DNA of 64,000 nt from Phialocephala subalpina (Eukaryota; Ascomycota; Leotiomycetes; Helotiales; Mollisiaceae), in NCBI GenBank assembly GCA_900073065.1, contig FJOG01000040.1, positions 1-64,000 of the forward strand, in the 5' to 3' direction. This document shows positions 26,420 through 37,907 of this stretch, piece by piece. Each line of letters opens with the position of its first letter. Position 1 is the stretch's first letter. Below the pieces are notes generated by a model, which was not told where the DNA came from, made no database searches, and worked only from the letters and a program-made list of their open reading frames with translations. The position numbers and the translations under genes are program-made.

Positions 26420-27379
26420 ATGGCCAGTCAGCTCAAATACGAGAATGTCCACCTCGATGATCAAGATGATTCATCAACAACTGAGGTGGAAGAGTCCTTG
26501 ATGGGAGACGAGAAGCAAATGCACGGGGAAGAGTTTCGGGAGAGGTACACAAGGAAATCGAAGAGGAAAACATGTATATCTATGCTCAAGGAGGCACGAT
26601 GGTTCCTCGACACCATATTACTACTTGTAATTGTCGTACTACTTCTACGACTTCAATCGCAGAAGGATATCCCCAAGACTAGCGAGCATGAGGTGGGAGG
26701 AGATCTGACGGGTGTTGGACCACACTGTAAGGAGCTCGCAGAGATATCGAATGATAGCAATCATCTAACAATGAGGCAGTTTCTACACAAGTCCAGACAT
26801 TTCACGTCAACCAGACCTTTGCACCCTACAACACATCAGAGTTTTTCCGAGAAGAAGTTCTGATCGCATGGAACGAACTTATGCCTCGTAAGTATTCTCA
26901 TTTAAGTGCTCGTCGAACGGACCGCTGAAATCACAATAGATGGAATCGGCTTCCAATGGGTGAACGACACTCACAGGTACCATGATCTACCTCACCCTAT
27001 CATATGGCCAAACAAAACGGTCTTCACAACTTCAATGACGCATCAGCTACACTGCCTGTTTGCCATTGTTGAAACATACTCAGGAATGACCTCCAACACG
27101 ACTTTGCCTGAAGACCACCACTGGCATATGATCCATTGCTTCGACTATATGCGGCAAGCCATTATGTGTTCAGCTGACATGGCTCTTGAGGGATTGGAGA
27201 CGACATTCCCAGATCACAATGGAGGATCCGATGGTTGGGATTCTAAGCACAGTGAGTTCATGAATACAATCCCAAGAATCGAAAAGTTGCTGAGCCATCG
27301 TACAGTTTGCCGAGATTACAGCCAAGTCATCAATTATCTGGAAGACGTCAGAGCTTACGATGACCAACAAATCTACTAA
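26420..27379 (+). CDS. UstYa-like (DUF3328) oxidase-type protein, first of a pair
   Basis: Exons 26420-26726, 26780-26887 and 26940-27379 give 284 residues. The N-terminal half is cytosolic and acidic, followed by one membrane helix at about 61-78 (WFLDTILLLVIVVLLLRL). The lumenal part carries the family signature: HQLHC, then ~40 residues later HMIHCFDYMRQAIMC. Before them stand VGPHF and QTFHVNQTFAPYNTSEF, also typical. The exon 1-2 junction is supported because it rebuilds VGPHF from a frame that otherwise runs into unlike sequence. UstYa-family proteins are membrane-anchored, probably copper-dependent oxidases. They cyclise or oxidise side chains of ribosomal peptides (ustiloxin, phomopsin, asperipin) and act in some other pathways such as cyclochlorotine. 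A second member lies 0.7 kb downstream on the other strand. Confidence 0.9.
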
Positions 27380-28038
27380 TATTAGTCGATGACCGCACAG
27401 CTGAGTTTCATTCAGCTAAATACCTTGTTGATATTGTCCTACGAAATCAGAAGAGGTGGCATATAGAGATACCAAATGCGAGACGCGATCAGTATAAAAA
27501 GTATTTCTTTCTCGAGTGAGAGATACTGTACCCGATTTCGAGGAATCAAATACCTGGTGCCTGCTTATGCAAGTACAGTACTCCAGGGCGAAGAGGTTGA
27601 TATGGCGTTGCCTTAGGGGGGTTGCAAGCTTAACTCCAATTTGGGCTGGTGAATACATTTAGCTACCCTATCCTGACATTTCTTGCCGGATTTTGCATCG
27701 CTAGATGAAGATTATTATAATAAAATCCCCAACCGTATCGTTCATGTACTAATCCTTTTCACTTCGAGCGTGAAAATTGTGTATGTTGATACAGATGCGG
27801 GGAAATTTTGCAGCAAGTTTTGGTTAAGTGCGTGCCCCGCTATGATATGTATTTATGAAAAATCATATATTTAATATGGGTGTGATAAATGTTTTCAAGT
27901 GAAGCTGTTAAATATGAACGATGACATGATATTACTTATCTAGAACTTCGAAGTGGATACAATTTGAAAGGAATATTGTATGCATTCCAGTTTATTTACA
28001 ATATTTAAGCTTGATGAAATTCTTGCTTCCCAATCTCT
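27380..28038. other. Intergenic between convergent UstYa-like genes
   Basis: AT-rich 3' regions of two convergent genes. Nothing else seen. Confidence 0.5.
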
Positions 28039-28877
28039 TTAAAAGATGTCATCATTCGCAACAGTGTTCTCAATAGCCCATGTCCTCACGGCATCAAAGT
28101 CTCGACAAACGTGCAGAGTGCTGAAATCCGGCCACGGATCACCGGGTTTGTCGGCAAGTTCGTGAAATGTTATCACGCCGATGTCGACTTGACACATGAT
28201 GTTCATACGTAGCATCTCTAAGCAATGATCTGTACAGTAAGTAAGTAATAACCCAAGTGAGTGAGAAAGTCCGTACCTAGATGTGCCCGTACTTCGGTTT
28301 CACTTTTATCTTTGAAGTCCGCTTTATCCTTGTACTTCTCACCGAATGTACTCTTTCTAATGAGATTCAAACAGTGAAGCTGATGAAACACCTCCAATCC
28401 AATTCGATATCCTTCCTTTCCCGTCTTCGGGTCTTTTGTCTTGATTGAGTCCTCCGGTTTGTTGACCAGCTTCAACTCTTCTGGTGTGATCATCTGGTCG
28501 CCGATGTCCACGGTGACCCAATTCCACATCTCTTCTGTCTCATTACTTGTGCCGACATAGCCTGAAGCCTCCCCCTGGGTTGCGTTGAATGTCCCAGACA
28601 CGTACTTCACGGCTTCTCGAGCTGGCGAATATGATGAGAATTTCTCGACGAACTTTGACGAGCTTGGTGTGCTTCGGATGTAAGTTGTAGCTAACAAAAG
28701 TGCAGAGACGCAAAATAGGACGACGTTGGCGACAAGAAGGCGTCTAAAGTATTGCGTTTGTAGTGTTTGTAGATGTTGCTGCTTCAGTTCGAAGGGGTCA
28801 AAGTCTTTCTCATCCTCGAGAGTTGAGGAAGATTCGGCAGAGGAGACTCGGTCGTAAAGTGGTTCAGAAATGCCCAT
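28039..28877 (-). CDS. UstYa-like (DUF3328) oxidase-type protein, second of a pair
   Basis: Exons 28877-28277 and 28229-28039 give 263 residues. The start ATG 28877 (MGISEPLYDR) was preferred over an upstream ATG at 29051, because the acidic leader plus one membrane helix (about 46-66, LLVANVVLFCVSALLLATTY) is the normal N-terminus. The signature is present twice: HQLHCLNLIRK, and HLDHCLEMLRMNIMC, the latter assembled across the intron (CAC CTA G / AT CAT TGC). GYVGTSNETEEMWNWVTVDIGD precedes the first motif as in other UstYa proteins. The gene converges on the first UstYa-like gene and lies 1.4 kb from the repeat-bearing secreted protein at 30.3 kb. In characterised RiPP clusters two UstYa-type proteins (UstYa and UstYb) work together, which is why the pair matters. 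Confidence 0.9.
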
Positions 28878-30272
28878 TTTTGGTACTGAATGGCATTGAA
28901 TTAAGAGAAAGTTGACAATTGAAGATATGAGGGAAGCAATGCCGACAGTGTGAATGTTGTAAATGCGGACTCGCTCAAAATGTGACTCCAAAGCAAACCA
29001 AAAAGCGCGGACGCAAGTTCTGCGAACGGTAGCAAGTCTCTTGAAAGCCACCGAAAGTAGACTAGAACCTGAAGGGAAATGGGGATGCCAAGATTTGGCA
29101 GTGCATGGCGAACTTACTACCGATTATTTCGCCATGTCTGTGTGTCGGCCAAGTAATCAGGAGTGGAATGCCAACACAGGAACTATGCATGGACGCGGAA
29201 AAGATAGAATCGAAACAAATAGGTAACCTGATGTGTAGCAGCCAACCTCTTTGGACGATCGGTTTCTGATTTTGTTTTACTATTTATACGAAGTACGAGT
29301 ACGAACGTCGAATTGGAACAATCAGATTACATCTCGCGGCTGACGGGGAAATCTTTTTAGCGCATGCAACTTTAAACTGATCTTCAAGATCGCCCTGCGG
29401 TACAGTAAGGTTAACCGGCGAATCGCATCCCAGGTTGCAGGAAGGCATGATTGGAAACGTGACAGGTTCAAGCATGGGAGGCGTGACCACGCTCCCGGCT
29501 CAGATCAGGTACGCCATACAAATTATTGCGGGGTGCCCAGTAGTTTGACAAGTACACGTGCATTCTCAAATATTCTGTGAATGTGCACAGAGAAGGTTAC
29601 TGGGCCGTGTCTGTTTCGAAACTCAACCTTACTCGCATGGAGTAAAAACTGCGAATGACTTGCCTCTTGCATAAATTTCCCAAACATCGGACCTTCAGCC
29701 GCCCTTGGCGTGGTTGGCTCGCAACGTCGACTTCTTGGATTTTGAGTCAACAAAGGAAAGAATAGCCATTTTTGCACCGCCTCCTTGACGATGGCTTAGC
29801 TGATGGAAACATTGGATGCTGGGAATCATGGAATGTCTCAAGATGGCCAGGAATCTGAACGTGTATTGTGCCACCTATGGAGCTAAGCCATTTCCCCGAG
29901 TTCCGAAGACGGCCAACAAAGCATATTGAAGCCTTCCCGTCAATCAAGTGCATGGAGTATGTGATTGACGGTTTGAACTAAGAAATTCGATAATGAAGAT
30001 CGCATGCATCATGTTGCCGTTCCGGATTTTAGATCCCGGCTACAGTTTCGAGGCGACGCGCTCCACCGTGGCAGCCGAGAAGAATACTTTAGTATATCAA
30101 GCCTTCCAGATATCAGCTCATTTTTTCTCGCTCCTCTCCACTCCACTGCACTATCCTTTCCAAAAAGTCTTTCTCTTGAATCTTGTATTCTTTCGCTGCC
30201 GGCAGCTCGCTTAATCATATTTCATACAACCCATTCTTTACGAGCCTGATTATTCTATCGACTATCGGCAAA
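28878..30272. other. Intergenic, divergent promoter region
   Basis: Lies between the divergent second UstYa-like gene and the repeat-bearing secreted protein gene. Several short frames on both strands have no motif. From ~30080 the plus strand is pyrimidine-rich, as expected just before a fungal start site. Confidence 0.45.
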
Positions 30273-30837
30273 ATGCAGTTCACTAGCCTTACTCAATTGT
30301 TGACCGTTGCCTTGATGGTCTCGGCGCCACTCGCTCAGGCTGCCCCTGTACGTTTGCTTCAATCTTTTGTAGTGTTCAAAAACTGATCAATCACAGGTCG
30401 ACGCAGATGCTTCCTTGGCAGTAAGACATCATAAGGGTGCTGGTGGTGCGGGAGCCGCCGCTGGCGGAGCAGGAGCTGCTACTGGAGGAGCCGCAGCTGG
30501 CGGTTTGGCGGCGCTCTTCGGTGGAGCGGCGGGTGCAGGCAAGGGAGCGGACGCCGCGGCGGGCAATGCTCGTCGACACCATAAGGGTGCTGGAGGAGCG
30601 GCAGCTGGTGGAGCCGGTGCTGCTGCAGGAGCTGGAGGAGCCGGGGCTGGAGGTCTTGCATCTCTCTTCGGCGGCGCTGCAAAGGGGGCCGCCGCTGGCA
30701 ATGCTCGTCGTCATCATAAGGGTGCTGGAGGAGCGGCAGCTGGTGGAGCCGGTGCTGCTGCAGGAGCTGGAGGAGCCGCTGCAGGAGGTCTTGCGGCTCT
30801 CTTCGGCGGTGCTGCAGGCAAAGCAGGAGGAGCTTAG
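30273..30837 (+). CDS. Secreted Gly/Ala-rich protein with three repeats after basic sites; candidate precursor peptide
   Basis: Exons 30273-30347 and 30397-30837 give 171 residues. A signal peptide (MQFTSLTQLLTVALMVSAPL, then AQAAP) is encoded almost exactly by exon 1. The mature part consists of three units of ~40-50 residues. Each opens with RHHKGAGG, continues as Gly/Ala repeats and closes with GGLAALFGGAA or GGLASLFGGAA. Units two and three are preceded by NARR, a potential Kex2 dibasic site; the first by a single Arg (AVR). Units two and three are also nearly identical in DNA, so the array probably grew by recent duplication. The build (signal, repeats, Kex2 sites) is that of fungal Kex2-processed precursors, including dikaritin RiPPs, and two UstYa-like genes are adjacent. 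Unlike known dikaritin cores there is no Tyr, so it may instead be a structural cell-wall or surface peptide. Family not recognised. Confidence 0.75.
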
Positions 30838-31160
30838 GAATGGATTGAGGGGGCCGATAATTGTCTAAAATTTTCTTAAAACTTTGACCATATTTCTTGA
30901 ACTCACAATAAATGACGCATTTAATCTCTGTCCATCGTCTTCTATCCACGTACTCCACGTTCTTCCAGGTACCCGCCCTCAGTCCCTATTTTCTTGCTAT
31001 GCACGTGATAAGCGAAACTCGCTAAAGTTAAAGGGGGAAGGTTTGAAGTCCGTGCTGGTGCGTGCATGTGAAACACTAGGACCCTGAACTTGATGCGAGA
31101 TGTCTTGCGCGTTGAAATTTTCAATGACAGCATTATCGTTTTAATGCTCTCGACCGCGAT
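30838..31160. other. Intergenic
   Basis: 3' region of the repeat protein and 5' region of the next gene. Nothing recognised. Confidence 0.5.
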
Positions 31161-32298
31161 ATGAAGTGCTGTTCGTTCTCCTCAAGCAACCGCCTCACCT
31201 TCATGTTCCTAATTATTTTCAGTCTTTTCCTCGTCACATATGCATACAAGCCACTCTCTAACAACTTCTTGAGAAGAATTCCTTCTGGAGGCTCGGACTT
31301 CGATCCTCTTTACGGATCTCTTCTCTCCCCGATCCTGATACCCCGAATTCCTAGCACTGTTGGGCATTCCACCGTTCAGCATCATTTTGTTGATTTTTTC
31401 AGCAAAGAGTTGCCAAGGTGGACGATCAAGTGGTACAACTCGACCTCAAGAACATCATCGGGCACTGAGATCCCCATTTCGAACCTTGTATTCGAGAGAG
31501 AGCCACCTTGGACGAAGCAAGGGCAAGCCAACTGGTTGACCTTAGCGGCGCACTATGACAGTAAAATTTTGCCAGAAGAACTTGTTGGGGCAACAGAAGC
31601 TGTTCCATGCGCGATATTAATGCATGTCGCGAGAAGTATAGATCGATATGTGTCGCAAATGCATGACGAGATGGCAGAACTTGGGGAAGGTGGCACAGTC
31701 GAGATGGATATGGGTGTACAAATACTCCTTCTTGATGGGAAGGAGGGTTTTGATGAGATGGGGCCAGCATTGTATGGGTCAAGGTAGACATTTCTAAGCC
31801 TAGATGACATATTTTTGTGCTAATTCTTCACACAGGACCCTGAGTGAGACTTGGGAGAAGAAGACCAATCCTGTTGGGTCGAACTATCCTAATGCTTTGA
31901 GCCAAATTAGTATGTTTGTTTTGCTGGATGGTTTAGGAACTGTCAATCCTACGATCCCCTCATATGTCCCGATTACACATTGGGCACATAAGAACATGGC
32001 AAACATAGAAAGCCGAATGCGCAAGATTGATCTTCTCGAAACGCGAATCCCGTCTTCTCCATTCCTTCCCTGGACGTACGAGACAACCAGGCAGGCGGAA
32101 ACGATGGACGATTTCGTCCCTTTCATGGATCGTGGCGTTCCAACTCTTCACCTTCTGCCTTTGCATCTGGTACCAAACGGATCTACTAGAGACGATGATG
32201 TCAAACACCTTGATGTCCGAACGATTAGAGATTGGGCTAAGATTGTGACGGGTTTTGCACTTGAGTGGTTAGATATGATGGAAGTGGAACCTGAGTAA
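31161..32298 (+). CDS. Glutaminyl-peptide cyclotransferase-like protein (M28 fold) with degenerate active site
   Basis: Exons 31161-31783 and 31836-32298 give 361 residues. An N-terminal hydrophobic segment (LTFMFLIIFSLFLVTYAY) serves as signal peptide or anchor. The body follows glutaminyl cyclase: HYDSK, GAT..VPCA, LLLDGKEGF, LYGSR, then PFMDRGVPTLHLLP and a short helix. Enzymes of this family turn N-terminal Gln into pyroglutamate using one zinc ion held by Asp, Glu and His. Here the Asp motif GATDSAVPCA is shortened to GATEAVPCA, the first Glu of DGEE is Lys (DGKEGF), and the zinc His expected before T-x-DD is Ser (NGSTRDDD). These three changes suggest a non-catalytic or altered protein; the frame itself is intact. 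The family call is firm; loss of activity is inference. Its position next to a secreted precursor could mean a maturation role. Confidence 0.8.
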
Positions 32299-34100
32299 AA
32301 ATATAATAGGGCACTTGAAAGCCGAATCAAAAACACATGAACATCAGATCTTAAAGTCTAGACTCTCCGATCTTCGAATAGACTTCGAGTTCAGAGACGT
32401 TTGGCTTTTGGCTTTTGCACGTGATAGGACTATTTGGGATTCAGCAAGACCTTGAACTTGAGATAATTGTCCTTTGGGATCGTCAGAGCAATCTATAAAA
32501 AAAAAGGCACAGATTTAAGCACTTATACAGTACCTTATCTTAAGTTTTTCATAATTCAAAGCTCTGTACGTGCTAATACGGAGCGGTGGCAGGAAGTGTG
32601 ATTCGCGATATGATTCTCGAATGATCGCTGTTTCCTTTGATCTTTGTGGAACTCAGCCTTACAGCATTCCTGGAGTTAGGTTCGGTATTGCGGTTTCAGA
32701 CTATTGGTAATGAGGGGGCTGACTTCAGCACTAGTCGTCAGCATGCAGAGACCGAGGTTCCCGCCAAATCAATTTCGATTGTCCGTTTATGCTAACCAAT
32801 ATCTTAGCCTGGGTGGATACTGAAGTAGTCAATGTATTGGTAGTAGGTTGGAGTACTCGTATGTGCGAAGTGTGGGGTGGGAATGATCGCTGTGCCTTCG
32901 CATCGCGAAATATGGGACCGTTGGGACAACGCGAAAGATCGAAAATGCAGACACTGTACAACTTGAAGATAAGATCAGAAAGTCAAAATTCAGAATGCAA
33001 TACAAGATAGGCTGTCGACACAACATTGCATAAGATATCAATGTTTATGTTGAGCTGGAAAGAGAAGGGGCTTTGCACGGTGCTTACCCACTTGCAGTTC
33101 GCAGCCTGGCAACCACCCTGGCCGTCAGCTCGGTTCAGGATTCTTCTCAGGACTTGCACTTGTCACTTGAGCGTTATCACGGGTGCTCGTGTATCAAGTA
33201 CATATGAATACGGTGGTTGATCTTAACCCTGGTGCTGGATAATTGGCGGGATATCAGAGCATGAGAAGAATCCTGAACCGAGCTGACGGCCAAGGTGGCT
33301 GCCAGGCTGCGAACTGCAAGTGGGGGTAAGCGCAACAAATAAGCCGAATTAAACCAAGACACTAAAGAGGTACATGAAGGACAGCTTTGTGGGAGAAAAA
33401 GTTGAGTTGAGGTGTTCTGAGCAAGATGTAGCTCAGAAGTAAGCAAGTGATGATTCGTGGATGTACGACTCAGGGGCTTAAGGTTAAGCGAACAGCGATC
33501 ATTAGGGATCGGCAGGACTTTTCTTATGCCTAGGAAGAGACAGAAAGCACGAATTGCTGATGAATCTTGACTAGCTAGAAGACGAACCTGAGTTCTTTCG
33601 CATTCGCAATTGTTGCATCCTAGGCTATCAACGTGGCGCTGAGATCAGCATTCTGTCATGGCCACGATCCCAAGCTTGCATGGAAGACCATTCACTTCCA
33701 ACCCAAGGCAGCTATATAGCTTAGAGTCCCAGTAGGGAAGAAAACGAGGCAATTGATTGGGTCAAGCCCTGACAGGCACGGAGATAACATGTACATGAAA
33801 GCCCGATCGCTGCTGTTTTCAATTATAGCCTTAGTATCACGACACGGTGATGACGCCGAGTGGCCAAGGCTGGTGTCTGAGAGACATAATTTCCTTGATA
33901 TCGTGTCAGCAGTCTGAAGTGAGTGCTTACTTTGAATTGAGCTAGAACCATGTTTGTTCGCGTGAGGAATGGTATATATGAAGTTTCGTCCTAGCAAATG
34001 ATACTCCACTTTCTTACTGATTGCGTTTGTTCATTGTTTTGCTTCTCGTTCTGTCCCATCTCCACTCAGTTGTTCTGTTTCTGCACTTTCTAGCTTCAAG
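32299..34100. other. Intergenic with a strong inverted repeat
   Basis: No convincing gene in 1.8 kb. The inverted repeat at 33081-33331 is listed separately. The last ~200 bp form the promoter and leader of the monooxygenase gene. Confidence 0.45.
33081..33331. repeat. Inverted repeat, ~69-bp arms, 112-bp loop
   Basis: The left arm 33081-33149 and right arm 33262-33331 are reverse complements with only a few mismatches. The core is GCAGTTCGCAGCCTGGCA...GCTCGGTTCAGGATTCTTCTCA. Transcribed, it would fold into a long hairpin. It could be a small foldback element, a small-RNA source or an unusually long terminator. It carries no recognisable transposase or flanking duplication. Confidence 0.85.
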
Positions 34101-36778
34101 ATGGAACCTTCAATTGAAAAGGGGAAACCATTCAAAGTTATAATCGTAGGTGGTGGCATCGCGGGGCTGACACTAGCCAACTCACTCGAAAGAGCGAACG
34201 TCGATTATGTCCTTCTCGAAGCTCGAGCTGTCATTGACCCACAGGTGGGAGCAAGTATTGGGATCCTGCCAAATGGCTGCAGAATTTTAGATCAGCTGGA
34301 AATCAACAAGAAACTAGAGCCGTTCGCAGTCAGGCCCGATGGGGATACGGTATGGGTGAAAGGGAAGAAGATCTTCACAACTTATGCCGCGCAGGTACTC
34401 AGTGCTAGGTATGCTACCACGTTTTCTTTCGAGATCTGTTTAGCTAATATGCGCAGGCATGGATATCGATCTCTCTTCATGGAGCGTGAAACTGTTTTAA
34501 GGAAGATGTATGAGACGATCAGCGACAAGTCAAAAGTCTTAACAAGTCAACGATGTGATTCAATTATTCACACCGAAAAGGAAGTTACAGTGAAGTGTAC
34601 GAATGGGAAGGAGTATAAGGGTGATATAGTCGTTGGCGCAGACGGCGTGCATAGTCTTGTGAGAAGCGAGATGAGGAGATACGCCGACGCCGAGACAGAC
34701 GAATTGACGAAGAACGACAGGAAAAGTGAGGATCTATATTTCCAATGATATTCATGAGCTAATGAGGTTGGCGAAATAGGTCTTTCTGCGGAATATTCTT
34801 GCCTCTTCGGCATCTCGAAAGCAGTGGATGGGATCAAGGAAGGAGACGTCCACCGAGCCTATGACAAAGACCTCTCGTTCCTGATTATCGGAGGGATTAA
34901 TGCGACATACTTCTTTGTATTCAAGAAGCTAGCCCAGCGATACTTCACTCCCGACATTCCCTCATTCTCAAAGTCTGACGCAAATGCTTTTGCAGATGAC
35001 TACACCAACTATGTTATCGGTGGCACAAAAGGCATTACCAAATTCGGAGACGTTTGGGAGAACAGAAAGTCCTCATGTCTCGTCCCTATTGAAGAAGCAC
35101 ACAACGAGACTTGGACTTGGGGGCGATTTGCTTGTATTGGAGACTCGATTCACAAAGTCACACCTAACGCCGGTGCCGGAGGCAACGCAGGAATCGAGAG
35201 TGCAGCTGCACTCGCCAACAGTATTTACGACCTCGTTCATACTGATAAGTTCGAAAAGCCAGATTATGCTTCTGTGAAAAATGCTCTCAAAGGCTTTCAT
35301 GAAACCAGAAAGTACCGTATGAAGCACATTGCGGATGAAGTAAACCATTTCACTCGAATCGAAGCTTTTGCTACTCTGAAGGATAAGCTCACGGCTCTGT
35401 ATTTCCTCCCGAATGCAGCGGATTTCCTGGTCGATTCATGGAGTACCACAATGGTGGGAGCTGTCAAGTTGGACTTCCTGCCAAAGCCTAAGCAAAGTGT
35501 TGGGGTCAATATGCCATACAACTCAGAACATGGTTGCGGAAAAGGCGAGAGTATGTTGAAGAGGATTGTCTTGGCATTGCCTTTATTGATGATTTGTTGG
35601 GCTGCGATCACAGTAATGGGTGATTGTGCGACAAAGATGGGACCTTTTTTGGTGGATGCTTTGACAAAAGGGTCAATAAGCGATGTTGCTGGACGAGTCT
35701 CTGTGAGGGAGGTATTTACTGGTATCAGGGCCGTCGATGATTTTATGAGGCCGTACGTCGCAGCTTTCACACCCAGTATGGCTGGACTGGGTTACAGTGA
35801 GTCAATCGATCTTCTTTCCAGCGGAATTTCACTGAATTTTCAAGCTTCGAAACTCCTCGAAAAGTCTGCAAAAGGTGTCAACTTGAACTCGCCACAGCGG
35901 CTGCATATATTGACTTTCCTTACGGACATCACTGTCGTCAACGCGATCTGGCTGATCGAGAGTTGCCGACGAGCAAACTTCTTCACCCTGACTACAATGT
36001 AAGTATTACTACGTCATTTGTAGCTTTGGAGCATACTCATACATGCCATAGCCCCATATTCTTTATGATATATATGCAACACGCCGGGATTGGAGTTGTG
36101 GCGCCATTCTTCTACTTCCTCCATTATATATTCACCCCAGGATCCAAGTTCCACGCAGCCGACAACCGTCTCGTCCAAATCTCATATGCAAAGACGCTCA
36201 TCCCAACCCTTATCTTCGGCTACCTGATCCCAACATGGGCAATGTACTGGCCTACCTCACCCCTTTCAACACTTCAAGCGTGGAACTTCCTATGGCAACT
36301 CTTCCCAATTCTCCTGGTTGGACTCCATGGAATCTTTGCTCGATGTGTCAAAGACACAACAAAGGTCGACAAATATGCAAATGTCACTGCCGACCTCCCA
36401 TATCTCCGCCTGGCATACATTTTCTGTGCCATCGTCTCAGCAGGAACGTACTGGTACAGTTACGCAGTGACTCCTATTCCCTTCCTCGACCTCTTTTTTA
36501 AGGACCTCACAGACTCAGGAAGGGAGATGCATAGTCTAGTGGAGGCCATTGGAACCTTGTTGAAGTTCGATGATGTGTTTTGCTTCGCAAGCGCGGCTGT
36601 ATGGACGTTGCTGTGCTTCCGAGATCTGAAGAGTGAAGGGAGATCGAAGACAAGTTGGGTTAAGGTCCTGGTGATGATGGCATCAACAACTGTCACGGTG
36701 GGACCTGGAGCGAGTTTTGCGTTGATGTGGTGGTGGAGAGAGGAGATTCTGGCGAGGAAGGTCGAGGAGGTCGAATAA
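34101..36778 (+). CDS. FAD-dependent monooxygenase (PaxM type) fused to a polytopic membrane domain
   Basis: Exons 34101-34408, 34457-34725, 34780-35998 and 36052-36778 give 840 residues. A further in-frame 48-bp intron (35797-35844) is possible and would shorten it to 824. The N-terminus binds FAD: GGGIAG at 17-22, GADGVHSLVR, and CIGDSIHKVTPNAGAGGN. This is the flavin epoxidase/hydroxylase type that acts on prenylated compounds in fungal indole-diterpene and meroterpenoid pathways. After ~450 residues come about eight membrane helices, among them LLMICWAAITVM, PIFFMIYMQHAGIGVVAP, LIPTLIFGYLIPTWAMYW, and the end GPGASFALMWWWREE. The second half recalls the small integral-membrane terpene cyclases encoded next to such monooxygenases, so this may be an epoxidase-cyclase fusion. 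That part is inference from size, topology and pairing; no catalytic acid could be assigned. Confidence 0.85.
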
Positions 36779-37907
36779 GGGGTCAGGGGTTAGGCGAGGA
36801 GGGCTTGGCGATGGAGGAGGGGGTACGGAAGCTGAGAGAAGTTGCTGGCATAGAGGATTCTTTGGAATTTTCCATTGAATAACGATTTAGATATTCGCCA
36901 TGCGACCTATGTCCGAAAATTTCGTGTTCCTTTCTCCTTAAATATGTGGCTCGTAGTAGAACACTTTCCGTTCATCCGAGTCAGGAAGCAAAGCTTCTGG
37001 ATATCTGAAATTCGACGGAAGAAAGTCAATTGCACGCACAGCTCCTGTGGCTAGCCGATTTTCGAGTGTGAAGTATGTTCTATGGTAAACTTTCATTTAG
37101 ATACCGTAGTGTGACACTTCAATAGCCTACAGTCTGATAACGGGATTGGCCGAGCCGTGCACCGTGCGGTGCGTGTGTGATCGTGATTATGTAAGCTTAC
37201 CTACGTTCAAGGGCTCCTTAATTTTCTTCAACTCCTTCCGACAAACCTCTATCACAAGCCCAATGCCAAAGCACCTGCTAGGAATTTCGCGCGATGTCTA
37301 CCGCTCTACTTTTCACGACAGAATATTGTTCCGAGAGGAGCAATCATGTCTGTCAACATCCATTACTGGGCGATTCACGCCTGGCATCAACAGTCATCAT
37401 TGCCCGAGAATCTCAAGCCTCTGAACCACTCTTCTGGGTACGCACCTCGTAAAGGTTGCGTAACAATCAGCTGACCATCTACATGGATTTCGAATCACAA
37501 ACATATGCTTCGTTCGTTCAGCTCGCCGTTCTGGGCGGCCAATGGTGGGGTTCATCACAGCCTGAGGGTGTGTTCTTACCAGCGCCGCAGAAGATCATTC
37601 TCCCCAATTCTCAGTATCTGCCAATGAGAAGAAGTACACATAAGTGTGTCAGCCTTGCAGAATGTGACCCTGCGACGGCAGTGCCGTTTTCTCGGGCGTT
37701 CAATATATAAACCCTTGCATCGTGGCGTTTTCGTTACATTACTGTTGGTTGTTCAGCTCAAACATCTTCAGCCTCGGTGTCAGCATTCCTTTGATGGTGG
37801 AGGGGTCTCACTCCCATGATTATCTTCTTCACAGAGATATGAAGGAGGAATCCTTCAGTGTCTGCTCTCTTTCCTGTCCTGCAAGCACCAGCTGCAAATT
37901 AAAAGCC
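36779..37907. other. Intergenic, promoter of the dioxygenase gene
   Basis: No gene found. An in-frame upstream ATG at 37722 could extend the dioxygenase N-terminus, but the text there (many Ser/Cys, no family similarity) looks like leader sequence. Confidence 0.45.
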
